Assembly: GCA_013285425.1 (NCBI GenBank)
Contig: CP053447.1
Location: 126,954 to 190,953, forward strand
DNA: 64,000 nt
Direction: 5' to 3'
Origin: Ignavibacteriota bacterium
GTDB taxonomy: Bacteria; Bacteroidota; Ignavibacteria; Ignavibacteriales; Ignavibacteriaceae
Below the pieces are notes generated by a model. The model saw nothing but the letters and a program-made list of their open reading frames with translations. It did no database searches and was not told the origin of the DNA. This document shows, piece by piece, positions 55,406 through 64,000 of the stretch. Position 1 is the first letter of the stretch, and every line of letters begins with the position of its first letter. Position numbers and translations under genes: made by a program.

Positions 55406-58087
55406 ATGTCTGAAGTTAAAACAAACAACAAACGTATGAAAAAATATTTTACTACTGTTACTTTTATACTTTTAATATCATTAAATATTCTTGCAGCAAA
55501 AAACGATTCAACTCAAGCGGTTCAATCATATAAACTGACTGAGGAGATAGTTGTTGATGGCATTCTCAATGAGCAGGTATATTCTCTTCCTGCAATTACA
55601 AACTTCACTCAAAAGGATCCTCATGAAGGAAAACCTGTTTCCGAAAGATCGGAAGTTTGGGTTTTACACGATGATCATAATATTTATCTAGGCGGGAGAT
55701 TTTGGGATTCCAGCCCGGATTCAATCGATGTTACATTGATGCGGAGAGATAATATTGTTGAGTCTGATTGGTTCTTCGTTTACCTGGATACATATAATGA
55801 TGATAGAACCGGTTATTTTTTTGCCGTAAATGCCGGTGGTTCAGTTGCAGATGGAACTTTTTTTAATGATAGCTGGGACGATAATTCTTGGGATGGTGTA
55901 TGGGAAAGTAAAACCACTGTTGATGAAAACGGATGGAATGTTGAAATTAGAATTCCATTTACCCAATTAAGATTTAATGAATCAGATAAAATGATATGGG
56001 GCATTAATCTTAATCGCGATATCAAACGCAAACACGAAATGTCTTTTTATGTAATGGTTCCAAAGAATGAAAGCGGTTTTGTTTCAAGGTTTGCAGATCT
56101 TGTTGGATTGGAAGGAATAAAACAAAAACAAAGATTTGAATTGCTTCCTTATTTTGTTCAAAAGGCACAATATCTTATCCATAATCCTGATGATCCCTTC
56201 TATAAATCAAATCAGTATAAAACTTCATTTGGTGCTGATCTTAAGTTTAGCCTGGGAAGTAATCTTAATGTGGATGCAACATTTAATCCGGATTTTGGAC
56301 AGGTAGAAGTTGATCCTGCAATTGTAAACCTTTCAGCCTTTGAAACATTTTATAGCGAGAAGCGCCCTTTCTTTATAGAAGGCTCCAATATCTTTTCCTT
56401 TGGATTCGGAGGTGCTAATAATAATTGGGGATTTAATTTTGGTGTACCGGAGTTATTTTATTCAAGAAGAATCGGAAGATTACCACAGGGAAATGTATCC
56501 GGTGAGGGCTATATAAATTATCCATCTGAAACAAGAATACTTGGAGCTGCCAAACTTACCGGAAAAATTGATGAAAGCTGGTCTGTTGGTTTATTAAGTT
56601 CTGTTACTGAAAGAACTTTTGCTGTAATTCATTCGGATCTTGGTGAGCGAATTGAAGAAGAAGTTGAACCATTAACTCATTACAGTGTTTTAAGAACACA
56701 AAAGGAATTTAATTCCGGCAGGCAAGCTGTTGGAATGATCTTTACTTCAGTTAACAGAGAACTTAAAGATAAAAACCTCTCTGCAAGATTAAGCAATCAG
56801 GCATATACTTTGGGGTTGGATGGCTGGACTTTTTTAGATGAAGATGAGACTTATGTTTTAACAGGTATGCTTATCGGCTCTTATACTTCAGGTTCAAAAG
56901 ATTATATGTTACGATTACAGAAACAGCCTTATCGGTATATGCAAAGACCTGATAAAACCTATATGCCTCTTGATTCTTCAATGACCTCTATCAGCGGATA
57001 TTTTACCCGTATTATGTTGAACAAACAAAAAGGCAATTTTTATGTTAATGCTGCAGTTGGTTTAGTTTCTCCTGGCTTTGAATACAATGATCTTGGCTCT
57101 CAATTGTTTGCTGACAGAATTAACGGACATATTCTTACCGGATATCGCTGGTTCGAACCGGATGATATTTTCAGAAGAAAAAATATTTATCTGGCTTATA
57201 ATATAACTTCTGATTATGAAGGTAATATCTCAAGAAAAGGATTTTATTTAGCTGCAAGCACTCAATTTCTTAATTACTGTGGTGTAAGTTTTAATTCAAA
57301 CTATAATTTTAAATCAGTATCAACCACGCTGACAAGAGGCGGACCAAAACTTAATATACCGGAAAATTATTCAATCAACATAAATGCTTATACAGACAGC
57401 CGCGAAAAAATAATTGTGTATCCTTACTTTAGTTTTGGGCAGAATGCACTTAACAGCAATGAAAAACGCCTTGGTCTTGACCTTGAATGGAAGCCAAGTT
57501 CGCAGATAAGTTTTACAATAGGACCTGAATACTCGATAAACAAAACATTATTTCAATGGGTTAAAAATATTTCAGATCCGCTTGCTGTAAGCACTTACAA
57601 TAAGCGTTACATTTTTGCAGATCTCAGGCAGGAAACTATATCTGCAAACATAAGATTAAACTGGATATTTACTCCAACTTTAAGCCTTCAGCTTTATGTT
57701 CAGCCATTAATTGCAGTGGGGGATTATGAAGGATTTAAAGAAATAACTAATCCTCCGACTCTGGATGTTTTAATTTACGGAAGTAATGGCTCTGAGATTA
57801 ATTTTGATAAAGAAGATGATTCATATTTAATTGATCCTGATGGAAACGGTCCTGCAGAGCAGTTCAGCATAAACAATCCGGATTTTAACTTTAAATCTTT
57901 ACGCGGAAACGTAGTATTAAGATGGGAAGTTTTACCCGGTTCTGTTTTTTATTTTGCGTGGACTAACAGCCGTACAAATTTTGATGATCCCGGCAGATTA
58001 AACTTTACTAATGATTTCTCAAATCTTTTAAGATCAGAATCTGATAATATTTTTCTTGCCAAGTTTTCTTATTGGCTGGATATTTAA
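55406..58087 (+). CDS. DUF5916 outer-membrane protein with N-terminal CBM9-like domain
   Basis: 893 residues. After a signal peptide (ending ILAAK) comes a carbohydrate-binding family 9-like domain (about 40-235: EEIVVDGILNEQVY, WVLHDDHNIYLGGRFWD, FFVYLDTYNDDRTGYFFAVN, ENGWNVEIRIPFTQLRF). A DUF5916 beta-barrel follows (DATFNPDFGQVEVDPAIVNLSAFETF in parts, EKRPFFIEGSNIF). Such proteins are common in Bacteroidota and probably bind polysaccharide at the surface. Whether translation starts at 55406 or at ATG 55436 is open; neither has a strong ribosome site. Confidence 0.9.
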   Translation: MSEVKTNNKRMKKYFTTVTFILLISLNILAAKNDSTQAVQSYKLTEEIVVDGILNEQVYSLPAITNFTQKDPHEGKPVSERSEVWVLHDDHNIYLGGRFWDSSPDSIDVTLMRRDNIVESDWFFVYLDTYNDDRTGYFFAVNAGGSVADGTFFNDSWDDNSWDGVWESKTTVDENGWNVEIRIPFTQLRFNESDKMIWGINLNRDIKRKHEMSFYVMVPKNESGFVSRFADLVGLEGIKQKQRFELLPYFVQKAQYLIHNPDDPFYKSNQYKTSFGADLKFSLGSNLNVDATFNPDFGQVEVDPAIVNLSAFETFYSEKRPFFIEGSNIFSFGFGGANNNWGFNFGVPELFYSRRIGRLPQGNVSGEGYINYPSETRILGAAKLTGKIDESWSVGLLSSVTERTFAVIHSDLGERIEEEVEPLTHYSVLRTQKEFNSGRQAVGMIFTSVNRELKDKNLSARLSNQAYTLGLDGWTFLDEDETYVLTGMLIGSYTSGSKDYMLRLQKQPYRYMQRPDKTYMPLDSSMTSISGYFTRIMLNKQKGNFYVNAAVGLVSPGFEYNDLGSQLFADRINGHILTGYRWFEPDDIFRRKNIYLAYNITSDYEGNISRKGFYLAASTQFLNYCGVSFNSNYNFKSVSTTLTRGGPKLNIPENYSININAYTDSREKIIVYPYFSFGQNALNSNEKRLGLDLEWKPSSQISFTIGPEYSINKTLFQWVKNISDPLAVSTYNKRYIFADLRQETISANIRLNWIFTPTLSLQLYVQPLIAVGDYEGFKEITNPPTLDVLIYGSNGSEINFDKEDDSYLIDPDGNGPAEQFSINNPDFNFKSLRGNVVLRWEVLPGSVFYFAWTNSRTNFDDPGRLNFTNDFSNLLRSESDNIFLAKFSYWLDI

Positions 58088-58123
58088 AATAATTAAGGCA
58101 CGATTACTCGTGCCTTAATTATT
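58088..58123. terminator. Perfect 15-bp hairpin between convergent genes
   Basis: AATAATTAAGGCACG (58088-58102), ATTACT, CGTGCCTTAATTATT (58109-58123). Terminates DUF5916, and probably the T9SS gene from the other side, too. Confidence 0.85.
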
Positions 58124-58125
58124 AA

Positions 58126-58145
58126 CCTGCCTACCGTCAGGCAGG
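58126..58145. repeat. CCTGCCT-ACCGTC-AGGCAGG palindrome
   Basis: A 7-bp perfect stem directly beside the 15-bp terminator, followed by a T-rich stretch. The same kind of CAGGC/GCCTG core occurs inside the element at 2133-2177. Confidence 0.5.
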
Positions 58146-58166
58146 ATGTTCATTTTTAATTGTTCA

Positions 58167-61154
58167 TTACTTCATCAGCATCATTTTGTTTGTTTGAGTA
58201 AAATTACCTGCGGTCATTTTGTAGATATACATTCCGCTGGCAAGATTTCTTCCATCAAAATCAACACTATAAGCTCCGGCAGTAACAAAATCATTTACCA
58301 ATTCTGCAATCAATTCACCAGTAACAGAATAAACTGAAATTGTAACTTTGGAATCAAAAGGAACTGCATAGTTAATCTTTGTAGTTGGATTAAAAGGATT
58401 TGGATAGTTTTGACTTAGTTCAAATTGTGAAGGAGTAGTAACATTAACTTCAATTATATTTGAATATGTAAAGGAACCATTATAATCTACTTGTTTTAGT
58501 CTATAGCTGTAAAGTCCGCTTGAAACGCTTCTATCAGTATAGCTATATGATTGAGGTGATGTAGTAGTACCAATACCATCCACAAAGCTTAAAACTTCAA
58601 ATTCATCATTAACTTTTCTTTGAATTTCAAACCCCTTGTTATTCGTTTCAGTAGCGGTTGTCCATTGTAGTATTACAGCACCATTATCGCAAACAGCAGT
58701 AAAAGCAGTTAACTCAACTGGAATTGGCAGTGATGCTTCATCAGAACCTTTATAAGGTGAAGTAGTGCTTCTGAGGTCTCCATCAATATCGATTGTAATT
58801 TCTGAAATTGGAGTTCCAACTAAATCTACATCTCCATTAGATGTACCGGCTAAATGCAAATCTGTTGCCGAAACAAAATTAACTACTTTGCTAATTGAAT
58901 TAGAATCTTGTGTGGTTGCTTGCCAGGAAGCAAGATTTGTATAATTTGTTCCCTGATAACTAACCAAGATTGAATTGGCAAGAAGCACATTGTAATCCGA
59001 ACTTAAAGTTGTAGTCATTGGAGCATTTAATCCAATAGCAGCTGAACTTGTATTACCTGTGTGATTATTGATAATTATATTATTTAACACATCTAAATTA
59101 ACTGAACCTGTTCCATTGGTATGATTGCCGATTGCATAACTAATAAGCGGCGAACTCATTTCGTTTACTACTATTGTATTATGATAAATTTTTAGATTAC
59201 CCATAGGTTGTGTAGAACGTAAGCCAATTCCATAAACATTACGTGTTTCATTTGAGGCACCAACATTTACCATATTATTAAATACGTTTATAACATCAGA
59301 AGCTGTGTTACCGTTTCCTGCAAAAGCGATTCCGATTAAATATGAACTTGCATTGATAGTTTTTTCAAGGCAATTAATATAGTTCTCTTTAATATTATTA
59401 GTACCGTTAGCACCGGTGATATAAATACCATGATTATAAGTATCGGTTGCTCCAGCTGTAGTTGGAAGTATATTTATTTTATTACCGATAATATCAGAAT
59501 CAATCAGATATAATGTGGCAACGCCGCGCGTTCCGCAATAAATCTCATTATTAATTAAACTGAATTGGTTTGGTGCTGAACTTCCCCATGGTGCGATACC
59601 ATCGCGTCTTACAGGTTTTTCAGGTGTTCCGATCTGACAATTTTCAACTCTTAGACCCCAAACATCATTTTTATCATTAATTACAACACCATATCTAAAA
59701 TTAAGTGCAACATCAAAGATGTTTTTTATGATTAAGTTTTTAATTGTTACTGTATCAGCATTTGAAGTATTTAATCCAAATGGAACTCTTGTATCGTTTG
59801 TTTCAGTTGTAACAATTAAGTTTTGAGAAGATGAGCCATTATTACTTCCATCAAATGTAACATGACCTCTATCAAAGCCAATCATCTGGCTTCCATTTCC
59901 CATCGAGGCACCTGGAGTAACTATTAATACAACATCTCTACCGGCAGCTGGCTTTACAACTACATTATTAACGGCTGATAGATTGGCAGTAAAGGTAAAA
60001 GAATTTTCTCTTAAAGTGTCAGCATCAAGTAAGAAATTTACTGTACCTGAAGCCCCATTTATATTTAATGATGTAACTGCATCAAAAATTGTTGCGAAAC
60101 CCTTGGGATTTGCCCCTTGCGGGATGTAGTAATCACCAGCTAAAGGAGTTCTTAAATCAACCTGATATGCTCCAAATCCATTGTTTGTGCTTAATACAAA
60201 AACATTAAAAGTATAATTGTTTATCTTTTGAATCGAAACATCTCCTAATCCGCCAGAGGAATTTGAACCGAGCATTGGAGTTTGGGCAAACAATTCTGCA
60301 CTTGCAGGTACGCCACCCGGCACTTTAATTATTTTTGCATTTTCGATTCCGGTGCCTAATGCATTTGCAACAATGTATTCACTACCCAAGAAGGTTCCAA
60401 AGTTTCTGATAGCACTTCCACCAGTGCCTAACACTGTAGTTGGAATGCTGCCGATTAGTGTTCCTGTGTTGTCATATTTAGAAGCGGCAGTGCCATGAGA
60501 ATTCCAGTAAAATGAACCATCTGACAATGGCCCAACAGCAGCACTTGAAGCCGTTGCAGGTGAGCCGATATCAACTGTAGTTGAAGTAAATGAAACCCCA
60601 TTATCAGTTGTTGTAAATTTATGAACTAAGCCTGAGTTTGCTAATGCGTCAGCTGCCCAGATTATAATCGAATTATCTGCGGTTGAACCTTCTACAGTAA
60701 ATTTATCACCTAATCGCTCAGCGGTAGTATTATAAGAAATAACTACGACTGGAGCTGCTGATAGCGAATCATATCTATAGACCTTAAATGCATCTGAAGA
60801 AGCATTGGTTGTCATATTCGATACGAATATTTTTCCATCTGACGAAACTTCTACATCATTTACAACTGCCACACCACCAGTTATGCCTGTATTATCAAGT
60901 TGACCAAGCGAATCACCGGTTAAAGCATCATAATAAATGATTTGCTTTCCACCTAAGCTGGCATTACGTGTTACAACGAAGAAATAATTATTACCGCCAA
61001 CAGTACCAAAGCTTATTCCTCTGGTTAAACTACCCGTATTCCAGAAAGGATTTGATCCGGTAGCTGCAGATTTTTCCCATAAGGTGGTAACCTGAGAGTA
61101 GCCTAAACTTATTGAAAAGACCACAGTTAAAACTGTAAGAATTAATTTGCGCAT
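58167..61154 (-). CDS. Large secreted protein, DUF4623-like and beta-helix, with T9SS sorting domain
   Basis: 995 residues: signal peptide ending LGYSQ, an N-terminal propeller-like region of DUF4623 type (about 25-340), a right-handed beta-helix with many N-rich rungs (about 360-780), a fibronectin-like part (PIPVELTAFTAVCDNGAVILQWTT in pieces) and a T9SS sorting domain from YPNPFNPTT. It is a surface or extracellular protein, perhaps an adhesin or polysaccharide binder; no catalytic residues are obvious. It shares the VELTAF/VELTSF module with the SGNH-like protein at 43306-44673. Confidence 0.87.
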   Translation of the reverse strand: MRKLILTVLTVVFSISLGYSQVTTLWEKSAATGSNPFWNTGSLTRGISFGTVGGNNYFFVVTRNASLGGKQIIYYDALTGDSLGQLDNTGITGGVAVVNDVEVSSDGKIFVSNMTTNASSDAFKVYRYDSLSAAPVVVISYNTTAERLGDKFTVEGSTADNSIIIWAADALANSGLVHKFTTTDNGVSFTSTTVDIGSPATASSAAVGPLSDGSFYWNSHGTAASKYDNTGTLIGSIPTTVLGTGGSAIRNFGTFLGSEYIVANALGTGIENAKIIKVPGGVPASAELFAQTPMLGSNSSGGLGDVSIQKINNYTFNVFVLSTNNGFGAYQVDLRTPLAGDYYIPQGANPKGFATIFDAVTSLNINGASGTVNFLLDADTLRENSFTFTANLSAVNNVVVKPAAGRDVVLIVTPGASMGNGSQMIGFDRGHVTFDGSNNGSSSQNLIVTTETNDTRVPFGLNTSNADTVTIKNLIIKNIFDVALNFRYGVVINDKNDVWGLRVENCQIGTPEKPVRRDGIAPWGSSAPNQFSLINNEIYCGTRGVATLYLIDSDIIGNKINILPTTAGATDTYNHGIYITGANGTNNIKENYINCLEKTINASSYLIGIAFAGNGNTASDVINVFNNMVNVGASNETRNVYGIGLRSTQPMGNLKIYHNTIVVNEMSSPLISYAIGNHTNGTGSVNLDVLNNIIINNHTGNTSSAAIGLNAPMTTTLSSDYNVLLANSILVSYQGTNYTNLASWQATTQDSNSISKVVNFVSATDLHLAGTSNGDVDLVGTPISEITIDIDGDLRSTTSPYKGSDEASLPIPVELTAFTAVCDNGAVILQWTTATETNNKGFEIQRKVNDEFEVLSFVDGIGTTTSPQSYSYTDRSVSSGLYSYRLKQVDYNGSFTYSNIIEVNVTTPSQFELSQNYPNPFNPTTKINYAVPFDSKVTISVYSVTGELIAELVNDFVTAGAYSVDFDGRNLASGMYIYKMTAGNFTQTNKMMLMK

Positions 61155-61486
61155 ATTTCCCTCTAATAATAGTTTATGAATTTATGTGAATTGTAAAGGT
61201 ACATTAAGCTTCTGATTAGATTTATAATTAGTTCAAATTAGCTTTGGGCAACATAAGAAAATTTGCCCAATAAATCCACTTTAAGACCCGATAATTACTG
61301 CGGGAATTTTAATTAATTGATTTTTAATTAATAATATTGCGGAAAAATATATTTTCCATTTGACATATGTTAACAGATAGTTATTAAATAATTCGTTTGT
61401 TAAAAAATAATTTCGGCTAAAAACTGTTGAACTTAAAATAAGATGGTCTTAACTTGATAGCAGTAAAAATAAAACTTCAAAAAGCT
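61155..61486. other. 332-bp divergent intergenic region
   Basis: It contains an inverted repeat TTGGGCA/TGCCCAA (61244-61250, 61264-61270). A TTGACA (61360-61365) is followed 16-17 bases later by TATTAA/ATTAAA, which may be a promoter for the molybdenum hydroxylase genes. An in-frame TTG at 61454 could extend the next gene. Confidence 0.5.
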
Positions 61487-61948
61487 ATGCCAACTTTCAA
61501 ATTAAATATCAATAAAAAAGAATATGAAGTAACCGTTGAAAGCGGAACACCGCTGCTCTGGGTCTTAAGAGATAATCTTAATCTTACGGGTACAAAATAC
61601 AGCTGCGGCGAAGGTCTTTGCGGCTCCTGCACAGTTCATTTAAATGGTAAAGCAGAAAGATCCTGCATCGTTTCAGTTGAAGAGGCAGTTAATCAAAAAA
61701 TTACTACTATAGAAGGACTTGCAGAAAATCCAAACCATCCGATTTTTAAAACCTGGATAGACCTTGAGGTTTCTCAATGCGGCTACTGCCAGCCGGGTCA
61801 GATAATGACTCTTGCCGCAATGCTCGATTCTGATAGTAAACCTTCCCGGAAAGAAATTGATCAGACAATGTCAACAGTGCTTTGCAGATGCGGAACCTAT
61901 AACCGGATTAGAAAAGCTATTGATAAAATTGTAGAGGAGAAGTTGTAA
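61487..61948 (+). CDS. 2Fe-2S subunit of a molybdenum hydroxylase (IorA type)
   Basis: 153 residues, the usual small subunit with two [2Fe-2S] clusters. Plant-type ferredoxin cysteines are Cys40, 45, 48 and 60 (YSCGEGLCGSC...SC); the second set is Cys98, 101, 133 and 135 (QCGYCQPG, LCRCGTYNR). It passes electrons from the molybdopterin subunit encoded next. The stop overlaps the next ATG (TAATG). ATG at 61487 starts the conserved part; an upstream TTG at 61454 would add 11 residues. Confidence 0.93.
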   Translation: MPTFKLNINKKEYEVTVESGTPLLWVLRDNLNLTGTKYSCGEGLCGSCTVHLNGKAERSCIVSVEEAVNQKITTIEGLAENPNHPIFKTWIDLEVSQCGYCQPGQIMTLAAMLDSDSKPSRKEIDQTMSTVLCRCGTYNRIRKAIDKIVEEKL

Positions 61949-64000
61949 TGAGCGGTTTTAATAAAAAGACAAGAAGAGAGTTTATTAAGGTTGTTGGCAT
62001 AAGCGGAGGCGGATTAATACTCGCTTCTTTTATTCCGTTTAATGATTTATTATCAAATGCTGATGATGATCTGAAAATATTTTCACCAAGTGTTTTTCTG
62101 AAAATTGATTCAAATGGTGTTGTTACAATTATTTTCCATAGATCTGAAATGGGGCAGGGAATAAAAACTGCTTTGCCAATGCTGGTTGCAGAAGAACTTG
62201 AGGTGGATTGGAAAAAAATAATTATTGAACAATCAGATGCAGATTCGAAATACGGAAGTCAATCTACCGGAGGAAGTACAAGCATTAGAAAAAACTGGGA
62301 ACCATTACGTGTTGCCGGTGCAACTGCAAGGGAAATGCTAATATTGGCGGCTGCAAACAAGTGGAAAATAAACTCTTCAAATTGTTATGCTGAAAACGGA
62401 TTTGTTGTTAATAGATCGAACGGAAATAAACTTTCTTATGGTGAATTGGTAGAAGATGCTGCAAAACTGCCGGTTCCAACCAATGTAAAATTAAAAGACC
62501 CAAAGGATTTTAAACTAATCGGTAAAAGAGTTCACCGTGTTGATACACCTGATAAAATTTATGGCAAGGCAATTTTCGGGATTGATGTTGTTATTCCGGG
62601 AATGTTCTATGCTGCATTAAGCCGATGTTCTTCATTCGGCGGAAAAGTTAAAAGCTTTGATGCAGGCAAAACAAAATCAATGCCCGGCGTTATCGATGTT
62701 GTTCAGATTTCAAACGGAGTTGCTGTAATTGCCGATTCAACCTGGAATGCATTTAATGGAAGAGATGCTTTAATAGTTGAATGGGAGTCCGGACCTTATG
62801 CAAATGTGATGACAGAAGATATCAGGAATGAAATGAAGAAGCATATTAATGATGACGGTGCCGAATTTGAAAAGCGCGGCGATATAAAAAATATTATAGA
62901 AGGTGAAACAAAACTTGAAGCAATGTATGAAGTTCCTTTTATTACACATGCACCAATGGAACCGATGAATTGTGTAGCTAAATATCAGAATGGAAAGGCT
63001 GAGATTTGGGCACCAACCCAAAATGCACAAGACGCACAAAACGAAGTCGCAAAAATTTTAGGTATCTCCCGCGATGATGTTACAGTTCATATTACTTTAA
63101 TGGGCGGAGGCTTTGGAAGAAGACTTGTTAATGATTATGCGGTTGAAGCAGCGGAGATATCAAAAGCTTGCGGTAAAACTGTTAAACTTACCTGGACCCG
63201 CGAAGAGGATATGAAATTCGGATTTTTCCGTCCTCCAAGTATGAATATTGTTAAAGGTTCAGTAACAAAGGATGGAAAGCCGGCAAAGTTTTATCATCAC
63301 ATAATTGCACCATCAATAATGCAAATGAGGTTTAATAAAAATCTAACTGCAGAAAAATCAGATATTGCTGAAGGCACAGTTGGCTTACAATATCAGATCC
63401 CTAATATTAAAATTACCGGCACTTTGATTCCAACACACATCCCAATTTCCTGGTGGCGTTCAGTTTACAATTCACAAAATCCTTTTGCTGTCGAGTCTTT
63501 TATTGATGAAATGGCTTATACTGCCGGTAAAGATCCTTATTTATTTAGAAAAGAAATGCTGCCTAAAGATTCAAGATTAACTAATGTAATGAATGTTGCA
63601 GTTGAAAAAGCCGGATGGAAAGCCGGGGAAAAATTTCCGGATGGAAAAGGTATGGGCATCGCAATCTTTTCGGGTTATGAAAGCTATTGTGCACAGATTG
63701 CTGAAGTAACAGTAAAGGATAATAAACTGAAGATTGATAAATACACTACTGTTATAGATTGTGGAATAGTTGTTAATCCAGATACAGTCGAAGCACAACT
63801 TGAAGGCGCAATTGTATTTGCTCTTTCAGCTGCATTAAAGAGTGAGATTACAATCAGGAATGGCGGAGTTAAAGAAAGTAATTATGATGATTATCCAATG
63901 TTAACTTATGATGAGACTCCTATAATTGAAACATATTACATAGAAAATAATTACAAAGTTGGCGGAGTTGGTGAAGTTGGGATTGCTGCCTGTGCACCTG
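61948..64000 (+). CDS. Molybdopterin-binding subunit of a molybdenum hydroxylase (IorB type), 3' end outside window
   Basis: 684 residues are visible; the family has about 720-750, so only the tail is lost. The N-terminus has a Tat signal (TRREFIKVVGISGGGLILASF, shown in part: RREFIKVVG), which exports the folded cofactor-loaded enzyme to the periplasm. Cofactor regions are FHRSEMGQGIKTALPML, QSTGGSTSIR, MGGGFGRRLVNDY and, at the very end, GVGEVGIAA, whose Glu is the likely catalytic base. This is the isoquinoline 1-oxidoreductase/aldehyde dehydrogenase-like branch; the real substrate is unknown. It is translationally coupled to the Fe-S subunit. Confidence 0.93.
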   Translation, partial: MSGFNKKTRREFIKVVGISGGGLILASFIPFNDLLSNADDDLKIFSPSVFLKIDSNGVVTIIFHRSEMGQGIKTALPMLVAEELEVDWKKIIIEQSDADSKYGSQSTGGSTSIRKNWEPLRVAGATAREMLILAAANKWKINSSNCYAENGFVVNRSNGNKLSYGELVEDAAKLPVPTNVKLKDPKDFKLIGKRVHRVDTPDKIYGKAIFGIDVVIPGMFYAALSRCSSFGGKVKSFDAGKTKSMPGVIDVVQISNGVAVIADSTWNAFNGRDALIVEWESGPYANVMTEDIRNEMKKHINDDGAEFEKRGDIKNIIEGETKLEAMYEVPFITHAPMEPMNCVAKYQNGKAEIWAPTQNAQDAQNEVAKILGISRDDVTVHITLMGGGFGRRLVNDYAVEAAEISKACGKTVKLTWTREEDMKFGFFRPPSMNIVKGSVTKDGKPAKFYHHIIAPSIMQMRFNKNLTAEKSDIAEGTVGLQYQIPNIKITGTLIPTHIPISWWRSVYNSQNPFAVESFIDEMAYTAGKDPYLFRKEMLPKDSRLTNVMNVAVEKAGWKAGEKFPDGKGMGIAIFSGYESYCAQIAEVTVKDNKLKIDKYTTVIDCGIVVNPDTVEAQLEGAIVFALSAALKSEITIRNGGVKESNYDDYPMLTYDETPIIETYYIENNYKVGGVGEVGIAACAP

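Noticed and set aside
1..64000. tRNA or rRNA genes
   Set aside because: No cloverleaf-like sequences or rRNA segments were recognised in the intergenic spaces by eye; tRNAscan would be decisive.

Overview
The window looks like a chromosome fragment of an Ignavibacteria-type member of the Bacteroidota/Chlorobi lineage. Five secreted proteins end in the type IX secretion (T9SS) C-terminal sorting domain with the NPFNP motif. There is a PorV/PorQ-like barrel, a TonB-type receptor, a DUF5916 protein and S46 dipeptidyl peptidase. Genes are AT-rich. Three promoters match the Bacteroidetes consensus TTTG-N19-TAnnTTTG exactly (upstream of leuS, of the DUF47/Pit pair and of a small gene at 11965). No rRNA, tRNA, CRISPR array, prophage or transposase was seen. 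The assignment is inferred from gene content, not from a marker tree.

Layout. 0-4 kb: end of a family 2 glycosyltransferase, a small T9SS cargo protein with a likely ATT start, an Lrp/AsnC regulator, type I glutamine synthetase and an ArsC/Spx-like protein. 4-12 kb: S46 peptidase, a small secreted protein, an SMR (Gdx/SugE) exporter, DUF2459, isoaspartyl peptidase, DinB, and an LPS pair (Kdo transferase and heptosyltransferase). 12-22 kb, minus strand: fructose-1,6-bisphosphatase, a probable heterodimeric ABC exporter, serS and an oversized leuS. 22-34 kb: cyclic-nucleotide-domain aspartase, ADP-forming acyl-CoA synthetase, S66 LD-carboxypeptidase, a lipoprotein, priA, an oligopeptide-type binding protein and a Yip1 protein. 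33-43 kb: tryptophanase, DUF4905-like, AMMECR1 and Memo, Pit plus DUF47, glycyl-tRNA synthetase, a TPR protein and a PorV/PorQ protein. 43-50 kb: three T9SS cargo genes and a GNAT gene with a broken N-terminus. 50-55 kb: TonB-type receptor, then ECF sigma factor, anti-sigma factor and a beta-solenoid protein in one operon. 55-64 kb: DUF5916, a 995-residue T9SS protein, and a two-subunit molybdenum hydroxylase cut by the window end.

Most notable is leuS (18497-22177, minus). Its first 821 residues form a complete leucyl-tRNA synthetase with catalytic, editing and anticodon regions. They run in frame into about 405 further residues resembling a separate uncharacterised family with a possible PD-(D/E)XK nuclease core (E842, D872, K887). 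The extension sits exactly between the normal LeuRS end and serS. Other items: the cNMP-binding/aspartase fusion, three families of short palindromic repeats (one copy lies inside a coding sequence), near-identical DNA encoding the sorting domains of neighbouring genes, and an ECF operon whose anti-sigma factor carries HEAT-like repeats.

Together the genes suggest a heterotroph living on peptides and amino acids: dipeptidyl peptidase, isoaspartyl peptidase, peptide-binding lipoprotein, aspartase, tryptophanase, glutamine synthetase and ADP-forming acyl-CoA synthetase. It has a Gram-negative LPS envelope and T9SS surface display. Functions are read from motifs by eye; no database search was possible.
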